NCBI RefSeq assembly: GCF_008087625.1
Contig: NZ_CP042997.1
Coordinates: 3,782,001 to 3,846,000, forward strand
Length of the DNA: 64,000 bases
Direction of reading: 5' to 3'
From: Aquisphaera giovannonii
GTDB lineage: Bacteria; Planctomycetota; Planctomycetia; Isosphaerales; Isosphaeraceae
Shown here one piece after another: positions 52,106-61,103 of the stretch. Within the stretch, counting starts at the first letter, position 1; each line of letters opens with the position of its first letter. The translations under genes were made by a program, and so were the position numbers. The notes beneath the pieces were generated by a model. That model was given only the letters and a program-made list of their open reading frames with translations, was not told the origin of the DNA and made no database searches.

Positions 52106-53136
52106 CGCCCGCCCCCGGTCAGCTCCGCCCAGCGGCCGACGCGACGGGCCACGGTCCCGTCATCGATGGCGGCGGCGGCCCTGGCCACGTAGCCCGCCAG
52201 CGGGCCCGGCTCGATCGTCCACAAGGCCGCCGCGGCGTTGGCCAGGACCACGTCGCGCACCGGCCCGGGCTCCCCGGCGAACAGCCGGCGGAGCCGCTCC
52301 GCGCTCTCCTGCGGCCCCGAGACCCTGAGCGCCGCCGCGGGCGTGCGCGGGAGGCCGAAATCCGCGGCGGTCCACGAGGTCGCCCGGACGGAACCGCCCT
52401 CCACCACGAGCGCCCGGGTCGTCCCGTCCAGCGTCACCTCGTCCAGGCCGTCGGAGCCGTGGACCACGACGGCCCGGCGGATGGTCGACGACCTCGCGAG
52501 CGCCCCGGCCATCGTCGCGCCGTGGCCCTCGGACGGGACGCCGACGAGCTGGTGGGTCGGCGAGGCCGGGTTGCAGAGCGGCCCCACCAGGTTGAACACC
52601 GTCCGGTGCGGCAGGCGACGCCGGACCTCGGCGACCCCCTTCAGGCCGGGATGGAAGCGTGGCGCGAAGAGGAAGACGAGGCCGATCTCGTCGAAGCAGC
52701 GGCGGAGGACGGGGAGCTCGGCGTCGATCGCGACGCCGAGGTGCCCCAGGACGTCGGAGCTGCCGGAGCTGCCGCTGGCGGCCCGGTTTCCGTGCTTGGC
52801 CACGCGGACCCCGCACGAGGCGACGACCGCGGCCGTCGCGGTCGAGATGTTCACCGTGTGGGCCCCGTCGCCGCCCGTGCCGCAGGTGTCCAGGCAGGGC
52901 TCCGAGGGGGCGATCGCGTCGAAGGGGATCATCCGCTCGCGGACCGCGACGACGGCCCCGTGGAGCTCCTCCGCGGTCTCCCCCTTGCGGTGAAGCGCCG
53001 CCAGGAATCGCTCCGTGAGGGGCTCCGGGACCTCGCCGCCGAGGATCGCCCGCACGACGTCGCGGCAGAGCTCGGCCGGCAGGGAGGCGCCGGCCTCGAG
53101 CGTTTCGGTCGCCTCGGCGACGGGGCGAGGGGCCAT
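52102..53136 (-). CDS. trpD: Anthranilate phosphoribosyltransferase
   Basis: A 344-residue enzyme of tryptophan synthesis that transfers phosphoribose from PRPP to anthranilate. All signature motifs are present: DTCGTGGDGAHTVNISTATA, GVRVAKHGNRAASGSSGSSD, the HPGLKGVAEVRRRL region, FNLVGPLCNPA and VVHGSDGLDEV. Its ATG shares a base with the htrA stop (TGATG) and its stop overlaps the MATE start. No other trp gene is in the window. Confidence 0.93.
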   Translation of the reverse strand: MAPRPVAEATETLEAGASLPAELCRDVVRAILGGEVPEPLTERFLAALHRKGETAEELHGAVVAVRERMIPFDAIAPSEPCLDTCGTGGDGAHTVNISTATAAVVASCGVRVAKHGNRAASGSSGSSDVLGHLGVAIDAELPVLRRCFDEIGLVFLFAPRFHPGLKGVAEVRRRLPHRTVFNLVGPLCNPASPTHQLVGVPSEGHGATMAGALARSSTIRRAVVVHGSDGLDEVTLDGTTRALVVEGGSVRATSWTAADFGLPRTPAAALRVSGPQESAERLRRLFAGEPGPVRDVVLANAAAALWTIEPGPLAGYVARAAAAIDDGTVARRVGRWAELTGGGR

Positions 53137-54713
53137 CAGGGCACCTTTATCGTGTAGCGCTCCATCCCCTCGCGGCCCCGGCGGTCCACGGTCAGGATGA
53201 GGATCTCGTGGTCGGCACGCTCGCGGATCGTGCTGACGGCCTCCTCGGCCGACCGGACGGCATGGTCGTTGACCTTCGAGACCACGTCGTTGAGTTGGCA
53301 GACCATGGAGAGCGGGCTGTCCGGCTGGATGCCGACGACGACCGCGCCCTGGAGGGTCTCGGGGAGTCGATAGCGGAGCGCCATCTGGCGATTGAGCGTG
53401 GTCAGATCCAGCCCCAGCGCCGTCGCGGTCGTCGGGATCTCGGGGCCGCGGCCGCCGTGGACAAGGTCCGGGGGCTCGGGCCGGCGCTCGGTCGGCATCG
53501 TCGGGGGGCCCGTGATCGTCCGGTCGCGATCCCCGACCATGATCTGCATCGACACCTCCCGGCGATCGCGCCAGACGACCACGTCGGCCGGGCGGCCGAC
53601 GGGGGTCATCGAGACGGTGTTGATCAGGTGGTTCAGGTCGTGGATCGGCACCCCCCCGAACTTGAGGACGACGTCGCCGTCGCGGAGCCCGGCGCGGGCC
53701 GCCGGCGAGTCGGGGTTCACCCTGTCCACCCAGGCCCCGACGGGGCGGTCGAGCCCCAGGTTGGTCGCGTCCTCCTGGTTGAAATTGGGCTGGAGCTCGA
53801 CCCCGAGCGCCCCTCGGGTCACCCGGCCGTGGTCGATCAGCTCGTTCATGATCCAGCGGGCCAGGTTGATCGGGATGCTGAAGCCCACCCCCTCGTTGCC
53901 GCCGCCGTTGGAGGCGATCGAGTTGTTGATGCCGACCACCTCCCCCTTCATGTTGACCAGCGGCCCGCCCGAGTTGCCCGGGTTGATCGCCGCGTCGGTC
54001 TGGAGGAAGTCCTGGTTCTTGACGTCCTCGAGCTCGTCCATGTGCCGGCTGCGGGCGCTGATGATCCCCTGGCTCACCGAGTGCATCAGGCCGAACGGGC
54101 TGCCCATCGCCAGCACCCAGGTCCCCACGGTCGCGGTGTCGCTGTTCCCCATGCGGGCCGCCGGCAGGTCGTCGCGGTCGAGCTTCAGCACGGCGATGTC
54201 GGCCTCGGGGTCGCTCCAGACGCGCTCCGGCGCGATCGTGCGCCCGTCGTGGAGGAAGATCTTGATCTTCGCGGCCTTCCCCCCCTCGACCACGTGGTTG
54301 TTGGTCAGGACGTAGAGCCCCGACCCGTGGTCGCTGCGGACGATGACGCCCGAGCCGGTCTCCTCGATCCTCCGGGTGCGCTGGCCCTCCTCGTGCCGGG
54401 TCGTCTTGGTGGCCACGATGTGAACGACGCTCGGCGAGATGGCGCGGGAGACGAGCGCGAAGATCCGGTTCACGTGGTCGAACTTGTCGTACTCGCGGGC
54501 CAGCTCCGCGTAGACGGCCTCGTCATTGCGACGACCGGCCGCCTCGCCGGCCGCGGGCCGCTCCGCCGCCACCGGCCGGCCGAGCTTCGGGCCCACGGGC
54601 TCCCCCGCGACCTGCGCGAGGACCGGGCGACCGCCCCGGCCCAGGGAGAGCCCCAGCACCAGCCCCGCCGCCAGCGACAGGCCGGCCAGGGCGATCGACG
54701 ATGAGCGCGACAT
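53136..54713 (-). CDS. HtrA/DegP-type serine protease with two PDZ domains
   Basis: A 525-residue envelope protease for misfolded proteins. The signal or anchor is IALAGLSLAAGLVLGLSLG. The trypsin-like domain, about 85-295, has the triad H140 (LTNNHVV), D172 (EADIAVLKL) and S248 (NPGNSGGPL). PDZ1 starts at GVELQPNFNQED and PDZ2 after a Pro-rich linker (LQGAVVVGIQPDSP). ATG 54713 fits the signal peptide; the longer frame is not supported. It is driven by a strong promoter at 54805. Confidence 0.9.
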   Translation of the reverse strand: MSRSSSIALAGLSLAAGLVLGLSLGRGGRPVLAQVAGEPVGPKLGRPVAAERPAAGEAAGRRNDEAVYAELAREYDKFDHVNRIFALVSRAISPSVVHIVATKTTRHEEGQRTRRIEETGSGVIVRSDHGSGLYVLTNNHVVEGGKAAKIKIFLHDGRTIAPERVWSDPEADIAVLKLDRDDLPAARMGNSDTATVGTWVLAMGSPFGLMHSVSQGIISARSRHMDELEDVKNQDFLQTDAAINPGNSGGPLVNMKGEVVGINNSIASNGGGNEGVGFSIPINLARWIMNELIDHGRVTRGALGVELQPNFNQEDATNLGLDRPVGAWVDRVNPDSPAARAGLRDGDVVLKFGGVPIHDLNHLINTVSMTPVGRPADVVVWRDRREVSMQIMVGDRDRTITGPPTMPTERRPEPPDLVHGGRGPEIPTTATALGLDLTTLNRQMALRYRLPETLQGAVVVGIQPDSPLSMVCQLNDVVSKVNDHAVRSAEEAVSTIRERADHEILILTVDRRGREGMERYTIKVP

Positions 54714-55045
54714 CGGATAGCGACTCCAACGCCGAGAGGAGAGGTGCGGCAACGATCTCGGCCACCGAGGGTTGTTACGCCCTTGCCCGCGAGGATCCCA
54801 GGTCAATATACAGCCGCCCCGAAGGGGGTGTCAAAACATGCCCCGCACGCACGCCACTGTCAACAATCCTTATCCATATTAACAGCCGCCATCCCGCCGT
54901 CTCCTTCCACCCCACCGCCTTGCGCGCTAATCTGGAGCCTGGAACGCCGGGGCCACGGACGCAGGCGTCCGCCGGCCGCGAGGGATCCCGACGGGGTGCT
55001 CCCTCGAATTTCCGGCCAGGAAATCAGGTCGAGGCGGCGTCCGCG
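54714..55045. other. Divergent region between htrA and the radical SAM gene
   Basis: About 330 bp holding the htrA promoter on the minus strand. On the plus strand TTATCCATATTAACAGCC at 54878-54895 is less GC-rich and may belong to the promoter of the radical SAM gene. No gene is supported. Confidence 0.5.
54805..54834 (-). promoter_or_regulatory. Promoter of the htrA operon
   Basis: On the minus strand a consensus -35 TTGACA, an 18-base spacer and -10 TATATT. The spacer contains a small inverted repeat, CCCC-TTC-GGGG. Transcription should begin near 54798, about 85 bases before ATG 54713. Confidence 0.62.
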
Positions 55046-56401
55046 ATGGCCACGAGAGTCGACGGAGATCCGGCCTTAAATGGCCCTACCGAGGAATGGA
55101 TTCGGCGAATTGGCGATCATCCGGAGATGCGGCTCAGGCTGCTCGCGGAGGTTACGCGGGTCCTGGGAGATGCGTCCGCGGTGGCGGCAGGGGAACGCAG
55201 GACGCTCGCGGGGAAGGTCGAGCGATGGCGTTACCAGCTCCTGAATCACAACGCGGGCCACCTCGACGAGCACCAGGCCGAGCTCGCTGGGCGGCTCGAT
55301 CTCCTGGCGAGGGAGCTGGAGGGGGTGGCGCCCCGCCCGCGTCGCTCGTTCCGGCAGCGACTCGCCTCCACCCGCGACCGGGACCGCGAAGAGCGGGACC
55401 TGGAGTCGTGCCTCGACGCGGCCCGGCCCATCGAGGACGTGGAGCGTCAGGCCGCCCGGGCGACCGACCTGAACTTCGGGTCACGCGCCTCCGTGGCCCG
55501 CCGGATCCTCCTCTACGCACCCCTCTACCTTTCAAATCACTGCATCAATCACTGCCTCTACTGTGGCTTCCGGTACTCGAACCCGATGGAGCGGGACCAT
55601 CTCGACCTGCCGAGGGCCCTGGCGGAGTCCGAGATCCTCGGCCGCCGGGGCTTCCGCCACATCCTGCTCGTGGCCGGCGAGCATCCGGGTATGGTCTCGG
55701 TCGACTACCTCGCGGGCATGATCGCGCCGTTGGCGGGGCGTGGCTTCCGGATCGGGATCGAGATCGCTCCGCAGTCCACCTCGGGATATCGCCGCCTCGC
55801 CGAGGCCGGGGCGACGAGCGTGACCCTCTACCAGGAGACGTACGACCGCGCTCGCTACGCGGCGTACCATCCGAAGGGGACGAAGGCGTGGTATGACTGG
55901 CGCGTCGAAGGGCCGGAGCGTGCCGCGGACGCGGGCTTGCGCCGCATCGGCCTGGGCATCCTCCTGGGTTTGGGGGGCCCGGTCGAGGAGCTGCACGCCC
56001 TGATCGCCCACGGCCGGTATCTCCTGGACCGGTATCCGGGCCTCAGGCTCTCCCTGAGCCTGCCGCGGATCCACGAGGCGCCGCAGGGCTTCCGGCCGCC
56101 GCATGTCGTCGATAACGATACGTTCATCCGCTTCTACTGCGCGCTGCGTGCGGCGTTCCCCACCGCCAACCTCGTCCTGTCCACCCGGGAGCCGGCCCCC
56201 CTCCGCGATCGCCTGGCGCGGGCCTGCATCACCCAGCTGAGCGCCGGCAGCTCCACCTCGCCGGGCGGCTATAGGGGGCGGGCAGGCGACGGGACGAGCC
56301 GCCAGCAATTCCCGGTGTTCGATCCCCGGACGGTCGACGAGGTGGCCTCCCACCTCGAGTCCGACGGCTTCCGGCCCATCTGGGAGCCGGACGAGGCCTG
56401 A
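55046..56401 (+). CDS. Radical SAM protein of the ThiH/HydG family
   Basis: A 451-residue enzyme. The radical SAM cluster is C166, C170, C173 in SNHCINHCLYCGFRYSN, preceded by LLYAPLYLSN as in HydG and ThiH, both tyrosine lyases. Other family parts are GFRHILLVAGEHPGMVSVDY, VTLYQETYDRARYAAYHPKG, LLGLGGPVEE and SAGSSTSPGGY. It ends DEVASHLESDGFRPIWEPDE like ThiH and lacks the second cysteine-rich cluster of HydG. The first 100 residues form a helical extension that I do not recognise. No thiamine or hydrogenase gene is nearby, so its product use is open. ATG 55046 is the best start, though the ribosome site is weak. Confidence 0.82.
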   Translation: MATRVDGDPALNGPTEEWIRRIGDHPEMRLRLLAEVTRVLGDASAVAAGERRTLAGKVERWRYQLLNHNAGHLDEHQAELAGRLDLLARELEGVAPRPRRSFRQRLASTRDRDREERDLESCLDAARPIEDVERQAARATDLNFGSRASVARRILLYAPLYLSNHCINHCLYCGFRYSNPMERDHLDLPRALAESEILGRRGFRHILLVAGEHPGMVSVDYLAGMIAPLAGRGFRIGIEIAPQSTSGYRRLAEAGATSVTLYQETYDRARYAAYHPKGTKAWYDWRVEGPERAADAGLRRIGLGILLGLGGPVEELHALIAHGRYLLDRYPGLRLSLSLPRIHEAPQGFRPPHVVDNDTFIRFYCALRAAFPTANLVLSTREPAPLRDRLARACITQLSAGSSTSPGGYRGRAGDGTSRQQFPVFDPRTVDEVASHLESDGFRPIWEPDEA

Positions 56402-56550
56402 CGGGCGGCAGGCCTCGTCCCGACCGTTGACCGGCCGCGGTGGTTCCCCGATAATTCAGACACCTGTCACTTCCGGGCCGGCCCGACACCGGCGATGCCC
56501 GGGGCCGGGGGGATGCCCGGTCGTTCACACGCGGGCGAGGAGGGGGAGGA

Positions 56551-57891
56551 TTGGATCTGCTCGGCCGAGCGCGGAGTTTCCTGAAGGGCGTCGCGACGCC
56601 CCCGGTCTCGCGGGTCCAGTACTACAGCGTCGTCTGCCCGCTCGGCCACCGGGTCCGCGGCCAGCGGACCGAGGGCTACCAGGCCCTGAGATGCCCGGCC
56701 TGCGGCGAGGGCGTGTTCGTCCTGCCCGCCAGCCCGCTGCCGGAGCCGATCCCCCCCGCTCGGTCCTCGACGCGCCGGCCGGTCCGCCAGCGCGAGCGGA
56801 TGCCGGTGGACGAAGGGCCCGTCCAGCTCGAGGATCCGGGCGAGGCAACCGTCGACTTCGACGAGCCCCGGCCGCCGGGAGACGAGGTCGAGATCGTCTG
56901 GGACGACGAGCCCCAGGCCCCTCCCGCGGCCCCGTCGCGGCCCTCGCCCGCACCCGCCGCCGAAATCCCCGCACCCGAATCGCCCCCGGCCAGGACTGCC
57001 GCGGCCCCGGGGCCGAGCCCGCGGAAGCCGGCCCACCCGGCCCCCGCCGCCGACCGGGCGCGACGCGGCGACCGCCCCGAGCGGCCTCGCGCGCCCGGGC
57101 GCGTCGCGCCGGCGGACGAGGCCCTGGTCGCCGCCGAGCTCCGGACCGGGCGGCCGACGAGGGCCCGCGATCGGCGACCCGCCCTGATCGCGGCCGCCGT
57201 CATCCTGCTGATCGCCGGGGCCTTCGTCATCCGGAGCTGGCGAGCCCGTCGCGGCGAGCTGCCCCAGATCGCCAGGCTGGGGGTCGACGAGGGGATCCCC
57301 GCGCTGAAGTCGGGCAAGTTCGACATGGCGAACCAGATCCTGGGGGCGGCCAAGGAGGCGGTCGATTCGCTGGGCGGCGCCGTCGATCAGGCGGAGGACA
57401 TCCGCAAGGCGGCCGGCGAGGCGGCCATCTTCGCCGACCTGAGCACGGACCCCCTCGAGGCCATCCTCGACGAGGCCGCGCGCTCGACCCCCCAGGCGTG
57501 GGCGGCTCGCTTCGATCAGGTCTACAAGGGCCGCGCCGTGGTCATCGACGCCACGATCTCGGCCGCCCCGGAGGCAAGCCCCGACGGCCGCTATGAGATC
57601 GATTACGTGGTCGTTCCCGTCGGGGAAGGCTCCTCCGGCCGCGATCGGTACGCGCGGTTCGACCTGGGGGACTTCGAGCTCCTGAAGGGCTCCGGCCACC
57701 GCGTCGGCGATCACGTGCTGTTCGGGGCTCGCCTCGAATCCTTCGCCTATGACGTGGCGTCCAACTGCTGGATGGTCCGGTTCGAGCCCCGGAGCGGCGT
57801 CACCATCACGATCGTCGAGGCGCTCGAGGCCCTCGGCTGGTCGGGCACGTTCGACCTCGACCGGCTCCAGAAGGAGGACGAGGCCCAATGA
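56551..57891 (+). CDS. Zinc-ribbon membrane protein of unknown function
   Basis: A 446-residue protein from TTG 56551, directly after GGGGGAGGA. Residues 29-51 form a zinc ribbon: CPLGHRVRG then LRCPACGEGVFVLP. A long Pro/Ala/Glu-rich linker follows (about 65-215), then a membrane helix ALIAAAVILLIAGAFVI (about 211-227). The extracytoplasmic domain, about 230-446, has RFDQVYKGRAVVIDATISAA and RYEIDYVVVPVG. The stop overlaps the next gene (ATGA), so both act together. No family name is known to me. Confidence 0.65.
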   Translation: MDLLGRARSFLKGVATPPVSRVQYYSVVCPLGHRVRGQRTEGYQALRCPACGEGVFVLPASPLPEPIPPARSSTRRPVRQRERMPVDEGPVQLEDPGEATVDFDEPRPPGDEVEIVWDDEPQAPPAAPSRPSPAPAAEIPAPESPPARTAAAPGPSPRKPAHPAPAADRARRGDRPERPRAPGRVAPADEALVAAELRTGRPTRARDRRPALIAAAVILLIAGAFVIRSWRARRGELPQIARLGVDEGIPALKSGKFDMANQILGAAKEAVDSLGGAVDQAEDIRKAAGEAAIFADLSTDPLEAILDEAARSTPQAWAARFDQVYKGRAVVIDATISAAPEASPDGRYEIDYVVVPVGEGSSGRDRYARFDLGDFELLKGSGHRVGDHVLFGARLESFAYDVASNCWMVRFEPRSGVTITIVEALEALGWSGTFDLDRLQKEDEAQ

Positions 57892-59483
57892 TGAGGGCGC
57901 CGGCAAGCTGGGCGATGGCCTCCCTGCTGATGGTCGTCGCCGCCTCGCACCCGGCCCGCGGCCAGGAGGCGGCCATCCCCGTGGAGCCCGCCGAGCTGGC
58001 CCGCCGCGCCGACCTCGTGGGCAAGCTGGTCTCGGTGGATGACCGGGTCGTGTACTACCGCCTGGACCCTTCCGGGCCGTTCGACGAGATCCGCCTGAAG
58101 CGGACGACCGTGCCCGTCCGGCTACGCGGCGCGCTCCGGCCACGGAACCCGCCCCGGCCCATGCCGGTGATCGCCCAGGGTCGGCTCGCCCGCGAGGAGG
58201 GCCAGCTCGTGTTCGAGGTGTCCTCGCTGGCGGTCCAGGCGGACGACGTCGAGCGGCTGGAGAAGGGGGTCGCCGCTCTTCCCCCCGGCGACTTCGAGAA
58301 CCGCAAGGCGTGGGCCGCCTGGGCCGAGAGGCGAGGGAAAGAATTGAAGGACGGTCCGCTGGAGCGGAAGGGCCGCGCCCTGCTCGCCGAGGCGGTGCAG
58401 ATCGAGGCGGACTCGCGACGGGGCACCGTGGATGCCCCCCGGGAATGGCTCGCCCTGGCCGAGGACGCGCGGCGGAAAGGCGTGGCGGAGCCCGGGCCCT
58501 CGGCCCTGGCGCACCGCGCGTTCCGCGCCCAGCTCCGCGCGGCGAGCGACGTGGCCGCGCTCGAATCGCTCAAGAAAGCCGTCGAGGGCTTCTTCCCGAG
58601 CGTCGCCACGGACCGGGCGGCCGGCTCGACGAACCTGGCCAGGTGGGAGGAGCCCTACCGCAATGACCCGGCAGGCGCCTACCGCGAGGCCCCCGCCGAC
58701 CAGCGGAAGGGGTTGGATCGCCGGCTCTGGGGGGACGTGCTGGAGAAGCTCCTGGAGGCGAAGGCCGCCGCCGATCCCGTCTCGGCGATCGAGCTCTCGG
58801 GCATCGTCGAGCGCGAGCTCCCCGAGCGTGCGGACCAGCTGGGCCGTCGACTCCTGGCGCGCGGCCTGGACGCAGCCCGGCAGAACCTGGGATCGCTCCG
58901 CAAGGACGAGGTGCGCTCCATGGCCGAGGTCTACCGCGAGAAGCTCAAGGATCCGCAGGCCGCGCAGGACCTCCTGCGTTCCTGGCTGAAGATCCGGAGG
59001 GATCGCCTCAGCGACACCGACGCGGAGGGGCCGGTCGACCTGGCCGGCCTCTACGACGAGATGCTGCAAGACCGGGCCGGGGCCAAGGAGCTGCTCGACC
59101 GGGCCTGGAAGATCGCCCCCGGCTCCCAGGCCATCGCCGAGGCGTTCCGGACGAGGGGTTACCAGCTCGAAAAGGACCGCTGGGTGGACCTCCCGTCCGC
59201 CACGACCGCCCCGACCCAGGCCGAGCCGGCCCCCGCGCCGGTCCTGGGCGGCGGCCTCCGGGGCAAGACGACCGACGAGGTCAGCCGCCAGATCGGCTCC
59301 AGGCCGGACCGCAAGGCGCGATGCGCCACCAAGGGCCAGATCGTCGAGCAATGGATCTTCCACCTGCCGGGGCAGGAGAAGGATCGCTACGTGAACTTCC
59401 TGCGGTCCGCCGGCGACCTCCAGCCCCGCGTCATCTCCGACTACACGCTCCCGCGAGGGCCCGGCGGCATTCGCAAGCGATGA
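57888..59483 (+). CDS. Secreted helical-repeat protein of unknown function
   Basis: A 531-residue exported protein: signal peptide ASWAMASLLMVVAASHPARG, a small beta domain to about residue 125 (LVGKLVSVDDRVVYYRLDPS), then TPR-like helices to about 430 (RKAWAAWAERRGKELKD; LYDEMLQDRAGAKELLDRAW). A C-terminal domain follows with GLRGKTTDEVSRQIGSRPDR and QIVEQWIFHLPGQEKDRYVN. It is coupled to the zinc-ribbon protein through ATGATG. The two beta parts look alike in style, as if both proteins handle the same ligand. Confidence 0.65.
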   Translation: MMRAPASWAMASLLMVVAASHPARGQEAAIPVEPAELARRADLVGKLVSVDDRVVYYRLDPSGPFDEIRLKRTTVPVRLRGALRPRNPPRPMPVIAQGRLAREEGQLVFEVSSLAVQADDVERLEKGVAALPPGDFENRKAWAAWAERRGKELKDGPLERKGRALLAEAVQIEADSRRGTVDAPREWLALAEDARRKGVAEPGPSALAHRAFRAQLRAASDVAALESLKKAVEGFFPSVATDRAAGSTNLARWEEPYRNDPAGAYREAPADQRKGLDRRLWGDVLEKLLEAKAAADPVSAIELSGIVERELPERADQLGRRLLARGLDAARQNLGSLRKDEVRSMAEVYREKLKDPQAAQDLLRSWLKIRRDRLSDTDAEGPVDLAGLYDEMLQDRAGAKELLDRAWKIAPGSQAIAEAFRTRGYQLEKDRWVDLPSATTAPTQAEPAPAPVLGGGLRGKTTDEVSRQIGSRPDRKARCATKGQIVEQWIFHLPGQEKDRYVNFLRSAGDLQPRVISDYTLPRGPGGIRKR

Positions 59484-60044
59484 CGGTTGGCGATCCTCGC
59501 CCGGAGATCGGGACGAATTCGCGCGGGCGGGGATTTTTTCGTTGATTTTTCGCGATTGGACCCCACAATACGGGGGATTTCCCTCCCCTCCTGCCCTCCT
59601 GATTTCCGATCAGGGTGAGCACGCACCCGGCCTCGAAGAGTGATCCTGCCGCTGCCCCACCGGCGAGAGACGGCAACGCGAGCCGTGACATCCGGGCGTA
59701 CCGGAAAGGTGTCGCGAGAATCCGAGGGAATTCGTCAAACCTTTGTGCAGGCTGAACGTATTAGGTCAGGAGGCGGACTCGGAAGGCTCCACACCCTTGC
59801 CGACGGCGCATAATGTGCCTGGACAAGGTCACTCCCATCCGATGGACCTGCGGATGACCTGTCCGGCCGCCCAGCTCGAGAAATTCGCCCGGCAGTCACG
59901 AGCGAACCGAGCGTGAGCTATCATCGTAGTGAATCTGACGCTGCTAGATGAATCATCCGGTTGCCCGGGGCCATCCTGGTCGTGACATCGCCGATCGGAA
60001 CCCCGTGACCTGTGATGCGATAGAAACACACCAGGAGGTGTCCA
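59484..60044. other. Intergenic region upstream of the DksA-like gene
   Basis: About 560 bp. The first 60 bp contain T-rich DNA (GGGATTTTTTCGTTGATTTT) that may end the upstream operon. No gene is supported. The last 20 bp contain the strong AGGAGGTG site of the DksA-like gene, and its promoter must lie in the 150 bp before it. Confidence 0.5.
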
Positions 60045-60530
60045 ATGGCCCGCAAAGATGCTCTACTCCGCCTCACGACCCGTCTGATGGCTCGCCGTGA
60101 CGCGCTCCGGAAGGCCATCAACGGCGACCTGGATAGTTTCCGGAAATTCTCTCAGGTCAGCGGTGTCGGTGATAATGTCGACGCGGCCGTGGACTCCGCG
60201 AATGACGAGATCAGCTCCCAGCTCGTCGAGATCGAGAGCCGCGAGCTCGGCCACATCGAGCATGCCCTCCGGCGGATCGCCGCCGGCGTGTATGGCCGTT
60301 GCGAGTTCTGCGGCGGGAAGATCTCCGAAGCCCGCCTGAATGCCCTGCCGTACACCAATAGCTGCATCGACTGCCAGCGCGAGAACGAGCGGCTGGGCCA
60401 GCATCGCGGCATGGACGGCGAGCCCCAGCGGTGGGCCAAGGTCTTCGAGAAGCCGATCGACGACAGCGAGGGCGACGCCCAGATCAATCTGAGCGACTTC
60501 GAGATGGACTTCAGCGAGACCGGCCGCTGA
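60045..60530 (+). CDS. DksA/TraR-type zinc-finger regulator
   Basis: A 161-residue protein that likely binds RNA polymerase through its secondary channel. The N-terminal 80 residues form the helical hairpin (LLRLTTRLMARRDALRKAIN and ELGHIEHALRRIAAG), and the C4 zinc finger is C86-C89 (CEFCGGKIS) with C107-C110 (CIDC). An acidic tail of 30 residues follows. AGGAGGTG before ATG 60045 predicts strong translation, and a perfect terminator follows. Residues of the DksA coiled-coil tip are not conserved, so the effect may differ. Confidence 0.85.
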   Translation: MARKDALLRLTTRLMARRDALRKAINGDLDSFRKFSQVSGVGDNVDAAVDSANDEISSQLVEIESRELGHIEHALRRIAAGVYGRCEFCGGKISEARLNALPYTNSCIDCQRENERLGQHRGMDGEPQRWAKVFEKPIDDSEGDAQINLSDFEMDFSETGR

Positions 60531-60558
60531 TTCGCCGCTACGAACTGATCCATACCAG

Positions 60559-60599
60559 GCTGCCGGCCATGGAGCGATTCCATGGCCGGCAGCTTTTTT
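60559..60599 (+). terminator. Rho-independent terminator of the DksA-like gene
   Basis: Perfect 15-base stem GCTGCCGGCCATGGA / TCCATGGCCGGCAGC with loop GCGAT, followed by TTTTTT, 28 bp after the stop codon. Confidence 0.92.
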
Positions 60600-60719
60600 G
60601 GTTGTCGGCGGCCGCCCCGGGCGTCATTCGACGCCGCGGATGACCGAGGCTGCGGCGGGCATGCCGCGCCGAGATCTGGGTTGGCCGACATCGGGCAGGA
60701 TCGCTGCCGACTTCATCGC

Positions 60720-61103
60720 TCAATAACGGCCGCGACCGCCGCCACCGCCGCCGTAGCCACCGCTCCCGCCGCCGTAGCCGCCACCGCCGCCACCATAACC
60801 CCCGCCGCCACCGCCGCCGTAGCCGCCACGGCCGCCGCCGCCGCCGGGCCGATCTTCTCGGGGGCGGGCCTCGTTCACGGTCAGTCGACGGCCGCCATGA
60901 TCCTGGTCGTGGAGGGCCCGGATCGCCTCTTGTGCTTCCGCCTCGGTGTCCATCTCGACGAACCCGAAGCCCTTGCTGCGGCCCGTGTCACGGTCGGTGA
61001 TGACCTGGGCGCTCTGGACGGTGCCGAACTGGGAGAAGAGCTGCTCAAGCTCCGAACTCGTGACCTTGTAGGTCAGGTTCCCCACATACAGTTTCTTGCC
61101 CAC
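60720..61103 (-). CDS. Glycine-rich RNA-binding protein (RRM)
   Basis: A 127-residue protein with one RNA recognition motif at residues 3-80: RNP2 KLYVGNL and RNP1 KGFGFVEM. The tail is almost pure Gly with Tyr and Arg (blocks of YGGGGGG). Such proteins bind single-stranded RNA and are often cold-induced in bacteria. The start is GTG 61103, seven bases after AGGAG and directly before the RRM; the longer ATG frame to 61133 would add ten basic residues and lacks a site. Confidence 0.88.
   Translation of the reverse strand: MGKKLYVGNLTYKVTSSELEQLFSQFGTVQSAQVITDRDTGRSKGFGFVEMDTEAEAQEAIRALHDQDHGGRRLTVNEARPREDRPGGGGGRGGYGGGGGGGYGGGGGGYGGGSGGYGGGGGGRGRY

Noticed and set aside
55046-56401. HydG maturase of an iron-iron hydrogenase
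   Set aside because: The C-terminal cysteine cluster required in HydG is missing and no hydrogenase or HydE/HydF gene is nearby.
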